This document shows positions 51,614-60,321 of a stretch of DNA of 64,000 nt, piece by piece. The notes beneath the pieces are model-generated. The model worked only from the letters and a program-made list of their open reading frames with translations, did no database searches and was not told where the DNA came from. The stretch spans positions 2,232,001 to 2,296,000 of the forward strand of contig NZ_AP022596.1 of NCBI RefSeq assembly GCF_010731895.1, in the 5' to 3' direction. The translations under genes and the position numbers were made by a program. Source of the DNA: Mycolicibacterium helvum. Lineage in GTDB: Bacteria > Actinomycetota > Actinomycetes > Mycobacteriales > Mycobacteriaceae. How positions within the stretch are numbered: position 1 is the stretch's first letter; every line of letters starts with the position of its first letter.

Positions 51614-52851
51614 CGGACGAACGCTGGGAGGTGCTTGATGCCGTGGACGAAACTGCTCATCAGATAATCCGGCTCACCCAGCTCAACGTCGACCCGGAAC
51701 AACAATTCCCGGAACAGATTCCGCAGTTCAGTCCGGGCGAGCTGATTGCCGAGGCAGAAGTGCGGACCGCCACCGCCGAAGCCCAGGTGTGGGTTGGGCG
51801 AGCGCTCCAGGTTGAACGCCCCCGGTTGGTCGAAGGCGGCTTCGTCCCGGTTCGCCGAGCAGTAGAACAACCCCACCTTGTCACCGGCCTTCAGTTCCTG
51901 GCCGGCCAGTTCGGTGTCCTCGGTGACGAACCGGGCGAACTGCAACACCGGGGTGGCCCATCGGATGAACTCCTCGACCGCCGGGCCGATCCTGGCGTCG
52001 AAGTCCGCCATCAGCCAGGCTCGCTGGTCCGGGTTCGCCGCCAGCGCCAGCATGGCGTGCGACGTCGTCTGCTTGGTGGTGTCGTTACCGGCCGAGGCGA
52101 GCAGCACCAGGAAGGCGCCGATCTCCTCGTCGGTGAGCCGATGCCCATCGACCTCGGCGTTGACGATGCTGGTCATCAGGTCGTCGGCGGGATGACGGCG
52201 GCGGAACTTCGCCAGTTCGATGCCGGTGCCCGCGAGCAGGAACATCTCGTTGACGGTCGCTTCGGCTCGTTCCTCCAGCGAGCTGTACTCGTCGTCGCTC
52301 ATGCTGAACAGCTTCTCGGCAGCTTTGGCGACGGCCTCCCGCTCGGAGTTGGGCACCCCCAGCATTTCGGAGATCGTCATCATCGGCAGTCGCGCCGAGC
52401 AGGCGGCGACGAAGTCCACCTCCCCGGCGCCGACCAGTTCGTCGACCACAGTGGCGGCGTTCTTGCGGACCTGCTCGTCGATCTGGGCGACGTTGCGGGG
52501 GGTGAACGCCGCACTGATCAGTCGGCGGTAGGTCGTGTGTTGCGGGGGATCCATCATCAGGAAGAACGTTGCGATTCGCTGGATGTCGGCGGGCATCGGG
52601 TCCAGCGCGATGCCCTGCGCCGAGCTGAACAGCTCCGGATGCAGGCTGGCGTGGGCGATGTCGGCTCGGCGGGTCAGCGCCCAGTAACCGGGCTCCTCCA
52701 TCGGGAAGAGCGAGGGAAAAGGCTGGTGCCAGGTGAGGCCGTCGACGGCCCGCAGCGCGGCGAAGGTCTGCTCGCGGACGTCGAACGGCTGGCCCCAGAA
52801 TCGCCGCGACGTGATGTCGTGATGGCTGTACTCACGTTGGTCCCCGGACAC
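51610..52851 (-). CDS. Cytochrome P450 (first of the cluster)
   Basis: 413 residues from GTG 52851. I-helix ASAGNDTTK, ExxR EFIR, haem loop FGGGGPHFCLG. The N-terminus (DITSRRFWGQPFDVREQTFAALR) is of the group related to CYP125/CYP142/CYP188-189, many of which oxidise steroids or terpenoids. It leads the operon with ferredoxin, the 234-residue unknown protein and a second P450. It is divergent from a TetR gene; the shared intergenic region has two copies of a 26-bp motif. Confidence 0.92.
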   Translation of the reverse strand: MSGDQREYSHHDITSRRFWGQPFDVREQTFAALRAVDGLTWHQPFPSLFPMEEPGYWALTRRADIAHASLHPELFSSAQGIALDPMPADIQRIATFFLMMDPPQHTTYRRLISAAFTPRNVAQIDEQVRKNAATVVDELVGAGEVDFVAACSARLPMMTISEMLGVPNSEREAVAKAAEKLFSMSDDEYSSLEERAEATVNEMFLLAGTGIELAKFRRRHPADDLMTSIVNAEVDGHRLTDEEIGAFLVLLASAGNDTTKQTTSHAMLALAANPDQRAWLMADFDARIGPAVEEFIRWATPVLQFARFVTEDTELAGQELKAGDKVGLFYCSANRDEAAFDQPGAFNLERSPNPHLGFGGGGPHFCLGNQLARTELRNLFRELLFRVDVELGEPDYLMSSFVHGIKHLPAFVR

Positions 52852-52859
52852 GTGCCCAG

Positions 52860-52945
52860 CGTGACACTTTGCCTAGTATTTGTAAAGACAGTGTTTTCCG
52901 TCTCGGATGTGCCGACGGACGTGACACATAGCCTTCGACCTGTAA
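52860..52945. promoter_or_regulatory. Two direct repeats between P450 and TetR genes
   Basis: Copies at 52860-52885 and 52920-52945 share 19 of 26 bases, with an identical start CGTGACAC followed by GCCT and TGTAA. They lie 60 bp apart, one near each divergent start (52851 and 52956). They are probably binding sites of the TetR encoded at 52956. Confidence 0.5.
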
Positions 52946-52955
52946 TCCTGTACAC

Positions 52956-53504
52956 GTGACCCAGGCGCCGGCAGGAAGCACCGCGATACCCGACGAGGAC
53001 GAGTCCTCCTCGCGGCGGCGCATCCTCAACGCCACCGCCGAGGTGCTTGCCCGAAGCGGTCAGACCAAGCTCAGCTTGTCCGAGGTCGCCCTGCAGGCCG
53101 GTGTCTCGCGGCCCACGTTGTACCGCTGGTTCGCCTCCAAAACAGAGTTGCTCGACGCGTTCGGCGTCTACGAGCGGGAGATGTTCGACACCGGTATCAG
53201 CCGAGCCACCGCTGGGCTGCGCGGGACCGACAAGCTGGACGCGGCGCTGCAGTTCATCGTCGCCTATCAGCAAACCTACTCCGGTGTCCGGCTCATCGAC
53301 GTCGAACCCGAGGTAGTGGTCGCCCAGCTGGCGCGGATCCTGCCGGTGATGCGGGCACGGCTGCAACGACTGCTGAGTGGGCCGAACGCTGGACTCAAGG
53401 CGGCCACCGCAATTCGCGTCGCGGTCTCGCATTACGTGGTCCGCAGCGACGACGCCGACCAATTCCTGGCCCAGCTGCGGCACGCCGTCGGCATCAAGCA
53501 GTGA
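52956..53504 (+). CDS. TetR-family regulator of the P450 cluster
   Basis: 182 residues from GTG 52956, with a TAATCC -10-like box 7 nt upstream, so possibly leaderless. HTH: LSEVALQAGVSRPTLYRWF. Helical sensor domain of about 120 residues. It overlaps the LLM gene (GTGA at 53501) and is therefore in one operon with it, and is divergent from the P450 operon. It likely coordinates both directions. Confidence 0.9.
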   Translation: MTQAPAGSTAIPDEDESSSRRRILNATAEVLARSGQTKLSLSEVALQAGVSRPTLYRWFASKTELLDAFGVYEREMFDTGISRATAGLRGTDKLDAALQFIVAYQQTYSGVRLIDVEPEVVVAQLARILPVMRARLQRLLSGPNAGLKAATAIRVAVSHYVVRSDDADQFLAQLRHAVGIKQ

Positions 53505-54436
53505 CTGTTCCCCTCGACATCGGGATCTACGTCCCGCAGATGGGCTTCGCCTTCACTGAGGTGCTGCACCGCGCGCATCGCTGCGAGGAGCTCGGGATCG
53601 GGTCGCTGTGGCTCTACGACCATATGTATGGCCCCGGTGTCCCCGGCATCGATTCGCTGGAGGCTTGGACACTGGCGACCGCACTGCTGACCCGGACCGA
53701 GCGGCTCCGCGTCGGACACATGGTGCTGTGCAACCAATTCCGTCACCCGGCTGTGCTGGCCAAGATGGCCACCACACTGGATCAGATTTCCGGCGGCCGC
53801 CTCGAGCTGGGCATCGGCAGTGGTTCCATCGAAGACGAACACCACCGGCTCGGACTGGACTGGGGATCGTTAGCGGAGCGATCCGATCGGCTGCGGGAGA
53901 CGCTGGAGATCCTTACCCAGGCATTCGCCGAACAGCGGATCGATTTTGCCGGAACGCATTACACGGTTCGCGATATGCCGATCAGGCCCGGCCCGGTCCA
54001 GGCTCCCCGGCCACCGATCGTGGTCGGCGGCTCCGGGGAGAAGTACACCCTGCCGCTGGTGGCCCGCCACGCCGATGTCTGGAATGTGCCCACCTACGCA
54101 CTGGGCGAGGTGGAGCACAAACTGTCCGTGCTGCGCGGGCTGTGCGAGGAAATCGGGCGCGATCCGGCGACCATCGTGATGTCGGTGGAGGCCGTGCTGG
54201 CCATCGCCCCCGACGATACGGCATTGGACGAGGTCCGGAGGATCGCCGAAAAGCGCTTCGGTGGGCCAGGATTCGGGCTGCACGACGGCGGGCTGATCGG
54301 TACGCCGCAGGCGATCGTCGACCGCCTCGGTCAGCTGCGTGAGATGGGATTCGGCCAGGTGGTGTTGTTCACCCATGACCGGGCCTCGGATGCGACACTC
54401 GAGCTGCTTGCCGGCGAAGTGCTCCCACAGTTCTGA
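53501..54436 (+). CDS. LLM-class F420-dependent oxidoreductase
   Basis: 311 residues from GTG 53501, coupled to the TetR gene. Luciferase-like barrel: IGIYVPQMGFAF, ELGIGSLWLYDHM, GGRLELGIGSG, and PPIVVGGSGEK near residue 170. It belongs to the same broad class as the enzymes at 32790 and 42277 but is only distantly similar in detail. It probably works with the P450s and the SDR in the same catabolic path. Confidence 0.9.
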   Translation: MTVPLDIGIYVPQMGFAFTEVLHRAHRCEELGIGSLWLYDHMYGPGVPGIDSLEAWTLATALLTRTERLRVGHMVLCNQFRHPAVLAKMATTLDQISGGRLELGIGSGSIEDEHHRLGLDWGSLAERSDRLRETLEILTQAFAEQRIDFAGTHYTVRDMPIRPGPVQAPRPPIVVGGSGEKYTLPLVARHADVWNVPTYALGEVEHKLSVLRGLCEEIGRDPATIVMSVEAVLAIAPDDTALDEVRRIAEKRFGGPGFGLHDGGLIGTPQAIVDRLGQLREMGFGQVVLFTHDRASDATLELLAGEVLPQF

Positions 54437-54474
54437 GCCCGGCTCGCGCACAATGCTTTTCGAATATTCGACGG

Positions 54475-54503
54475 TTGACACCACAGGTCGCGCACCCTAG
54501 CGT
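54475..54503 (+). promoter_or_regulatory. Consensus promoter of the SDR gene
   Basis: TTGACA (54475-54480), 17-bp spacer, TAGCGT (54498-54503), then 8 nt to ATG 54512. This is the clearest sigma-A type promoter in the window and would give a nearly leaderless mRNA. Confidence 0.65.
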
Positions 54504-54511
54504 TGGCCTCC

Positions 54512-55264
54512 ATGAGCCACCCCCTGCAAGGACGCCGCGCGGTGGTCACCGGTGCCGCCAGCGGTCTCGGTGCCGCGGCGGTGCGCGCACTGTCGGCCGC
54601 CGGCGCACACGTCGTGGCGACCTACCACCAGACGCAGCCAACCGACGAGGCGCAGGCGACCTGGATCCAGTGCGATGCCAGGGAAGCCGCCTCGGTCGAG
54701 AAGATGATCGACGCTGCGGTGGCGACCCTGGGCGGGCTGGACGTGCTGGTCAACGCCGCCGGGCTCTGGCAGCAGGGCGTCCCGGGAAACATCAGCGCCG
54801 ACGATATCGACTTTCTGCTCGCCACCAACGTGAAGACGACGATTCTCACCAACCAGGCCGCGCACGCGGTGATGCGAAAGTCCGGTGGGCGCATCATCAA
54901 CTTCGGCTCGGCCGAGGCGGTGATGGGCAGTCCGATCTCGGCGGTGTACGCCGCGACCAAGGGAGCGGTGCAGGCCTGGACCCGCTCGGCAGCCAAGGCC
55001 TGGGCGTCGGACAACGTGACGGTCAACGCGCTGGCGCCGGCGATGCAGACCCGAGGAGCCGACCGGTTGCGCGAGTTCCTCGGGCCCGAGGCAGCACCAT
55101 TCATCGATCAGCAGATCAAGGCATCCATCCCGCTGGGCGGCGCGCTCGGCGATCCCGATCGCGACCTCGGCCCGGTGCTGGTCTTCCTGGCCGGTGAGGG
55201 TTCACACTTCATCACCGGTCAGCTGCTTCCCGTGGACGGCGGACTGATCATGGTCGGCGGTTAG
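54512..55264 (+). CDS. Short-chain dehydrogenase/reductase
   Basis: 250 residues from ATG 54512. TGAASGLGAA cofactor loop, DAR after strand 3, NAAG, Ser in NFGSAEA, YAATK, and a C-terminal LPVDGGLIMVGG. It is 75 bp downstream of the LLM gene but has its own strong promoter (54475-54503). Probably a hydroxyl or keto oxidoreductase in the neighbouring pathway. It converges on a GjpA-like gene 30 bp away. Confidence 0.88.
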   Translation: MSHPLQGRRAVVTGAASGLGAAAVRALSAAGAHVVATYHQTQPTDEAQATWIQCDAREAASVEKMIDAAVATLGGLDVLVNAAGLWQQGVPGNISADDIDFLLATNVKTTILTNQAAHAVMRKSGGRIINFGSAEAVMGSPISAVYAATKGAVQAWTRSAAKAWASDNVTVNALAPAMQTRGADRLREFLGPEAAPFIDQQIKASIPLGGALGDPDRDLGPVLVFLAGEGSHFITGQLLPVDGGLIMVGG

Positions 55265-55294
55265 CGCAGGCAGGCCAGCTTGAAGACGCCTGAC

Positions 55295-56221
55295 CTAGCG
55301 CCGGGCGCTACGACCGGTGCCGGCCTTCCGCTCGTCGCCGCTACCGTTCGTGCTTGCCTTGGCTGCTGAGCTGGCAGACCGATGGGCACCTTGATGATTT
55401 CGCGTGCCAGCGGCGGCTCGAGCTGGACTCTGTTCTGCGGCATTAGCTTTGGGCTGCACCTCGACAGTGAGATCACCGGACTTGTTCGTGCTATCCGCTG
55501 CCGGCAGAGGGCCGTCGATGTTCCGCGGCGTCACCGTGGCACCCCACGGGGTGAACAGTCCTGGCGGCGCGATCACGTCGCCCTTGCCGTCGAAACCCTG
55601 GCCCAGCAAGGGACCAAGATCGCCGTAGCCGCCATTCAAGAATCCGTCGATGACGTATATGGGCGCCTTCACCACCGCCACCAGGAAACCGGGGATGTCC
55701 CACGTGGTCATCGGCCGGAAAATCCCGGCATGAGCCTCACCGGCCCCGGCGAACGCACTCAGGAGCGGTCCCACCACCCTGATGGCGGCGTACTCGACCG
55801 CTTCGAAGAACTGTCCGATCTCCTCGGAGTGGTCCGGGAATTGATCACTCAACACACCGGCGAGGGCGCGGTTGAACGGCCCCGATACAAAGGGCACCGC
55901 CGGTAGCAGAAGCAATTCGGCGACCCGACCGTAGTTGCGCCCGGTCAGCCGCTCATCGATCCAGTCGGCGGTCACCGTGTTCCATAGCTGGGGAACTTCG
56001 GTCGTCCACGCATGAACGCTGGCCCGCAGGGTGTCCATTGCGGCCGCGGCGAGCGTCTCGGCGGAACTGGCGGTGGGCACGACGTCGGCGACCACGATCC
56101 GCGGCGCAGCGAGCGCCGTCTGGTCGCCAACCAGGGCCGGCACCGGCGCCCAGGCGAGCACACCAGCCCCCGCGAGCGCCACCCCGGCGTTGATGGACCG
56201 GCAGAATACGTTGTGCCCCAT
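55295..56221 (-). CDS. Secreted mycobacterial envelope protein (GjpA-like)
   Basis: 308 residues from ATG 56221. An N-terminal signal peptide (about 1-38, AGVALAGAGVLAWAPVPALVG, probably cut after ALA) is followed by a helical region and a segment with DGFLNGGYGDLGPLLG and PPGLFTPWGA. These recall the repeated family annotated as 'outer membrane porin GjpA' in mycobacteria. A Ser/Ala/Lys-rich basic tail (about 250-308) may bind the wall. It stands alone. An inverted repeat AATGGG-N6-CCCATT lies 66 bp upstream. Confidence 0.6.
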   Translation of the reverse strand: MGHNVFCRSINAGVALAGAGVLAWAPVPALVGDQTALAAPRIVVADVVPTASSAETLAAAAMDTLRASVHAWTTEVPQLWNTVTADWIDERLTGRNYGRVAELLLLPAVPFVSGPFNRALAGVLSDQFPDHSEEIGQFFEAVEYAAIRVVGPLLSAFAGAGEAHAGIFRPMTTWDIPGFLVAVVKAPIYVIDGFLNGGYGDLGPLLGQGFDGKGDVIAPPGLFTPWGATVTPRNIDGPLPAADSTNKSGDLTVEVQPKANAAEQSPARAAAGTRNHQGAHRSASSAAKASTNGSGDERKAGTGRSARR

Positions 56222-56286
56222 AGGTGATACGGCTCCCGAGTTGGATCGAATCGCTGACGGCGCTGACCGTACTCGAAGACCACCGA

Positions 56287-56304
56287 AATGGGTGGCGTCC
56301 CATT
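56287..56304. repeat. Small inverted repeat downstream of the FAD hydroxylase gene
   Basis: AATGGG-N6-CCCATT. It is 66 bp upstream of the GjpA-like start and 16 bp after the FAD hydroxylase stop, so it may be an operator of the first or a weak terminator of the second. Confidence 0.35.
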
Positions 56305-56319
56305 CACTCGAAGCTTGTG

Positions 56320-57528
56320 CTATCGCCTGGCGAAGTCAGGCGCGTGCTCGGGTCGCACGCCGACCCCGACGAGGTAGGCCGGGATCACCGAAAGCCACGG
56401 CAGCCGGCGGATCAACGCGACAGCCGCCGCCGGCGGGTTACCGCTCTGGCCCCGCAGGATCGGCGCCACCAGCTGACGGTGCAACACCCGCTGCACAGCC
56501 TGGGTGATCGCGGCCGGCGGCAGCCGCCGGCGGCGCACCGCCGCCAACGCCCGCTCGGTGACGACGCCGCGTCGCAGCGGGTCGGCCAGCAGCCTCGCGG
56601 CACCCACCGCATCCTGAACCGCCACGTTGATGCCCACCCCGCCGACCGGCGACATGGCGTGCGCCGCGTCGCCGATACACAGCAGCCCGTCGGCATGCCA
56701 GCGTTTGAGCCGGTTCAGCTTGACGTCGAGAAACTTCACGTCGTCCAGCGAGGTCAGGCTATCGACGTCGGCCTCCGGAATCAGTTCGGCGAGTTCGGCT
56801 TTGAGGGCATCCAGGCCGCGCGCCCGAAGCTGACCGTCAACGCCTTTCGGGATCAGGTAGGCGATCTGGAAATAGCCCTCGCGCGGAATCATGATCAGCA
56901 CCCGGCCCGCAACGATCCGTGGAATCAGGGTGTACTGCCCGCCCGCCTGTCGAGGAAGGCGAAACCACCACACGTCGAATGGAACTGGAAATTCTCGCGC
57001 GGTCAGGCCGGCGCTCTGCCGCACGATCGACCAGCGGCCGTCGCAGGCCACTGTCAGATCGGCGCGCAGCTCGCCTTCCCCGTCCGGAGAGGTGTAGGTG
57101 ACTCCGGTCGTCCGGCCGCCGCTGCGCAACAGCCCGGTCACCTCGTGGCACATCGCAAGTGTGTAGGTCGGCTCGGCCTGGCCGGCCTCGGCCAGCAGGT
57201 TCAGCAGATCCCACTGCGGCACCATCGCGACGTACGGATGCGGTTGGCGCAGTCGGCGGAAGTCCACCATGGTCAGGGACTGCCCGTCGACGGTGATTTC
57301 GGCGTGGTCGACTTTGCTCTGTGGGAGCGCAGAGAAACGGGCGCCCAGACCCAGCTCATCGAGCAGTCGCAAGGTCGTGGGATGCACTGTGTCGCCACGG
57401 AAGTCACGCAGAAAGTCGGCGTGTTTCTCCAACACCGTGACTTTGACACCCGCCCTCGCCAACAGCAGTCCGAGCACCATGCCGGCGGGGCCCCCGCCGA
57501 CGATCGCACAGGTGGTGGAGTCGGTCAT
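56320..57528 (-). CDS. FAD-dependent aromatic hydroxylase-like monooxygenase
   Basis: 402 residues from ATG 57528. Group A flavoprotein monooxygenase: GxGxxG fingerprint CAIVGGGPAGMVLG at the N-terminus, ADLTVACDGRWS (DG motif about residue 157-163) and GDAAHAMSPVGGVGINVAVQDA (GD motif about 280) with Asn and Asp contacts to FAD. It is of the PHBH/UbiH type; the substrate is probably aromatic or a quinone. It is a single-gene unit, followed 98 bp later by the GjpA-like gene. Confidence 0.9.
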   Translation of the reverse strand: MTDSTTCAIVGGGPAGMVLGLLLARAGVKVTVLEKHADFLRDFRGDTVHPTTLRLLDELGLGARFSALPQSKVDHAEITVDGQSLTMVDFRRLRQPHPYVAMVPQWDLLNLLAEAGQAEPTYTLAMCHEVTGLLRSGGRTTGVTYTSPDGEGELRADLTVACDGRWSIVRQSAGLTAREFPVPFDVWWFRLPRQAGGQYTLIPRIVAGRVLIMIPREGYFQIAYLIPKGVDGQLRARGLDALKAELAELIPEADVDSLTSLDDVKFLDVKLNRLKRWHADGLLCIGDAAHAMSPVGGVGINVAVQDAVGAARLLADPLRRGVVTERALAAVRRRRLPPAAITQAVQRVLHRQLVAPILRGQSGNPPAAAVALIRRLPWLSVIPAYLVGVGVRPEHAPDFARR

Positions 57529-57554
57529 GCGCTAACCGTAGCTCGCGCGGGAGA

Positions 57555-59483
57555 CTAAACCTCGATTCGCGATCCGATCAGCACCGTCTGATCACCCGGC
57601 AGCCCGAAATACCCGACCGAGTCCGCGGCCAGGAACGACGTCGCGATAAAGAGCCGCTTCCGCCAGGGCGCCATCGTTGGCTGGTCCCCCAGGACGGGCT
57701 CGATCTTGGACAGGAAATACGACGCGCGCGTGCAGTCGATCGGGCCGCCGATCAGCGCCGGGTCCACCATCCGCAACGCGCTGGGGACGTCCACGCGTTC
57801 CATATAGCCGAATTGGGCCTTCACGTACCAGATCCCGTCATCAGGGTCGCCGAGGTCGTCGACGCTGATGCGCTCCTCGTCGGGCACCCGGGGTACCGGC
57901 GGCACCACGATCGACAAGATGATGACTCGTTCGTGGACGACGTGGTTGTAGTTGACGTTGGCCCGCATCGATAGCGGTGCCGTCTCGTCCTCGCGGTTGA
58001 GGAACACCGCCGTGCCGGGAACCCGCGGATACGGCGGCTTGTGGGTGTTGATCTCGTCGATGAACGGCTGCAGCGGACCCTCGGCCTTCTCCCGGGCCTG
58101 CGAGACGACCGCGCTGCCCCGCTGCCAGGTGATCAGCACGGTGAAGGTCACGACCCCGATCAGCAACGGCAACCAGGCACCGTGAACGAGCTTGGTCAAG
58201 TTGGCGGCCAGGAACATCAGATCCACGGTCAGCAGCGCACCGCCACCGACGATCACCATCCACAGCGGCCATCGCCAGCGGGTGTGCGCAATGTAGAGGA
58301 ACAGCAGGGTGGTGATCGTGATCGTGCCGGTGACCGCCATTCCGTACGCGTAACCCAGTGCCGCCGAGCTACGGAAAGCGAACACCAGGATCAGCACCGC
58401 CACCATCAGCATGCCGTTGATCCACGGGACGTAGATCTGGCCGATCGACGACGCCGAGGTGTGTGCGATCCGCAACCGCGGAAGGTATCCGAGCTGGGCC
58501 GCCTGCGAGGCCACCGAATACGCCCCGGTGATCACCGCCTGGGAGGCGATCACCGTCGCGGCGGTGGCCAGGATCGCCATCGGTAGCTCCCAGCCGCTGG
58601 GCACCAGCAGAAAGAACGGCGCGTTCACCACGCTTTGGTCACCCAGCAGCAAGGCACCCTGGCCGAGGTAATTGAGTACCAGCGCCGGGAGCACCAGGCC
58701 GAGCCAGCCCCAGGTGATCGCCTTGCGGCCGAAGTGCCCCATGTCGGCGTAGAGCGCTTCGGCTCCGGTAACCGCCAGGACCACGGCGGCGAGCGCGAAG
58801 AAGGCGATGTGGAAGTGGCCGAAGATGAATTCGAGGGCGTACGTCGGGGACAGTGCCTTCAGAATCTGCGGGTGACCGGCGATCCCGCGCAGCCCGCACG
58901 CGGCGATCACGAGGAACCACACGATCATCACCGGGCCGAAGTAGCGGCCCACCGCGGCGGTGCCCCGTTTTTGCACGGCGAACAGCCCGACGATGATGAC
59001 CGCGGTGATTGGCACCACCCAGTCCGACAGCGACGGATCCACGAGCTTCAGGCCTTCCACCGCGGAGAGCACCGAGATCGCCGGGGTGATCATGCTGTCA
59101 CCGAAAAACAATGCTGCACCGAGGATTCCGAGTGCGGATAGGGCGCTGATGATCCTCGGACTAGACCGCCGTCCCAGTCTGCGCACCAGAGTGATGAGGG
59201 CCATGACGCCGCCCTCACCTTCGTTGTCGGCGTGCATGACCAGCGTGACGTAGGTCAGGGTGACGATGATCATCACCGACCAGAAGATCAGTGACACCAC
59301 CCCGTAGACGTTGGCACTGCTGATCGGCACGGGGTGCGGATCGCCGGGGTTGAACAGCGTCTGAATGGTGTAGATCGGGCTGGTGCCGATGTCACCGAAC
59401 ACCACTCCGAGCGCGCCGACGATCACCCCGGTACGGGCCTTGCTCGCGACCGAATGCACCGGAACCGCGGCAGCTGTGCTCAC
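57555..59483 (-). CDS. kup: Kup/HAK-type low-affinity K+ transporter
   Basis: 642 residues from GTG 59483. About 12 membrane helices with the family start GALGVVFGDIGTSPIYT and NEGEGGVMAL, then a C-terminal cytoplasmic domain of about 190 residues (from RGSAVV, with VPGTAVFLNRED and MERVDVPSAL). It imports potassium with protons. Only 97 bp separate it from the divergent lut operon, so there is no room for a c-di-AMP (ydaO) riboswitch, and none is visible. Confidence 0.94.
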   Translation of the reverse strand: MSTAAAVPVHSVASKARTGVIVGALGVVFGDIGTSPIYTIQTLFNPGDPHPVPISSANVYGVVSLIFWSVMIIVTLTYVTLVMHADNEGEGGVMALITLVRRLGRRSSPRIISALSALGILGAALFFGDSMITPAISVLSAVEGLKLVDPSLSDWVVPITAVIIVGLFAVQKRGTAAVGRYFGPVMIVWFLVIAACGLRGIAGHPQILKALSPTYALEFIFGHFHIAFFALAAVVLAVTGAEALYADMGHFGRKAITWGWLGLVLPALVLNYLGQGALLLGDQSVVNAPFFLLVPSGWELPMAILATAATVIASQAVITGAYSVASQAAQLGYLPRLRIAHTSASSIGQIYVPWINGMLMVAVLILVFAFRSSAALGYAYGMAVTGTITITTLLFLYIAHTRWRWPLWMVIVGGGALLTVDLMFLAANLTKLVHGAWLPLLIGVVTFTVLITWQRGSAVVSQAREKAEGPLQPFIDEINTHKPPYPRVPGTAVFLNREDETAPLSMRANVNYNHVVHERVIILSIVVPPVPRVPDEERISVDDLGDPDDGIWYVKAQFGYMERVDVPSALRMVDPALIGGPIDCTRASYFLSKIEPVLGDQPTMAPWRKRLFIATSFLAADSVGYFGLPGDQTVLIGSRIEV

Positions 59484-59580
59484 AGGTCAGTCCCCCGATC
59501 GCTCCGCCCGGTGTCGGTCCCCGGCGACGTGGTCGCCAATCGTAGCGGTCAGGACCCGGTCCCGACGTACGGTGGAGCGG

Positions 59581-60321
59581 ATGCGTATCGCCCTGTTCGC
59601 GACCTGTCTGGCCGACGCGATGTTTCCTGCGGCCGCGATCGCGACTGTCGAGTTGCTGGAGCGGCTTGGGCATGAGGTGGTGTTCCCGAGCGGGCAGACG
59701 TGCTGCGGCCAGATGCACGTCAACACCGGCTATCTGGGGCAGGCCGCCGATCTGGTGCGCCACCACGTTGAGGTGTTCGAGCACAGCGGTTGCGATGCCG
59801 TGGTGGCCCCGTCGGGGTCGTGTGTCGGCTCGGTTCGCCACCAGCACGCGATGGTGGCCCGGCGCGCGGGCGACGATGCGCTGGCGCGGCGTGCCGAGAC
59901 GCTGGCAACGCGCACCTACGAGCTATCCGAATTCTTGGTCGACGTCCTCGGCGTGGCCGACGTCGGCGCGTACTACCCCCACCGGGTCACCTATCACCCC
60001 ACCTGCCATTCGCTGCGGCTGTTGCGCGTTGGGGACAAGCCCTTGCAACTGCTGCGTCGGGTGCGGGGGCTGACCCTGGTGGAGCTGGCCGAGGCGGACA
60101 CGTGCTGCGGGTTCGGCGGCACCTTTGCGATCAAGAACGCCGACACGTCGACGGCCATGCTGGCGGACAAGATGTCGGCCGTCATCGCCTCCCGCGCCGA
60201 AGTGTGCACCGCAGGGGACAGTTCATGCCTGATGCATATCGGTGGCGGGCTGAGCCGCATGCGCTCGCCGGTGCGCACCGTGCATCTCGCCGAGATCCTT
60301 GCCTCGACCGAGGCCGGCTGA
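59581..60321 (+). CDS. lutA: L-lactate utilisation protein A (Fe-S oxidoreductase)
   Basis: 246 residues from ATG 59581 with a GGTGGAGCGG site directly upstream; the frame is open far upstream, but this start matches the family (MRIALFATCLADAMFP). Cysteine motifs of the CCG family: TCCGQMH, PTCHSLR, ADTCCGFGGTF and SSCLMHIGG. With LutB and LutC it forms the iron-sulphur L-lactate dehydrogenase complex that oxidises lactate to pyruvate. It overlaps lutB by one base (TGATG). Confidence 0.93.
   Translation: MRIALFATCLADAMFPAAAIATVELLERLGHEVVFPSGQTCCGQMHVNTGYLGQAADLVRHHVEVFEHSGCDAVVAPSGSCVGSVRHQHAMVARRAGDDALARRAETLATRTYELSEFLVDVLGVADVGAYYPHRVTYHPTCHSLRLLRVGDKPLQLLRRVRGLTLVELAEADTCCGFGGTFAIKNADTSTAMLADKMSAVIASRAEVCTAGDSSCLMHIGGGLSRMRSPVRTVHLAEILASTEAG

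Noticed and set aside
59484..59580. c-di-AMP (ydaO) riboswitch upstream of kup
   Set aside because: Only 97 bp are available and none of the conserved ydaO helices can be traced.
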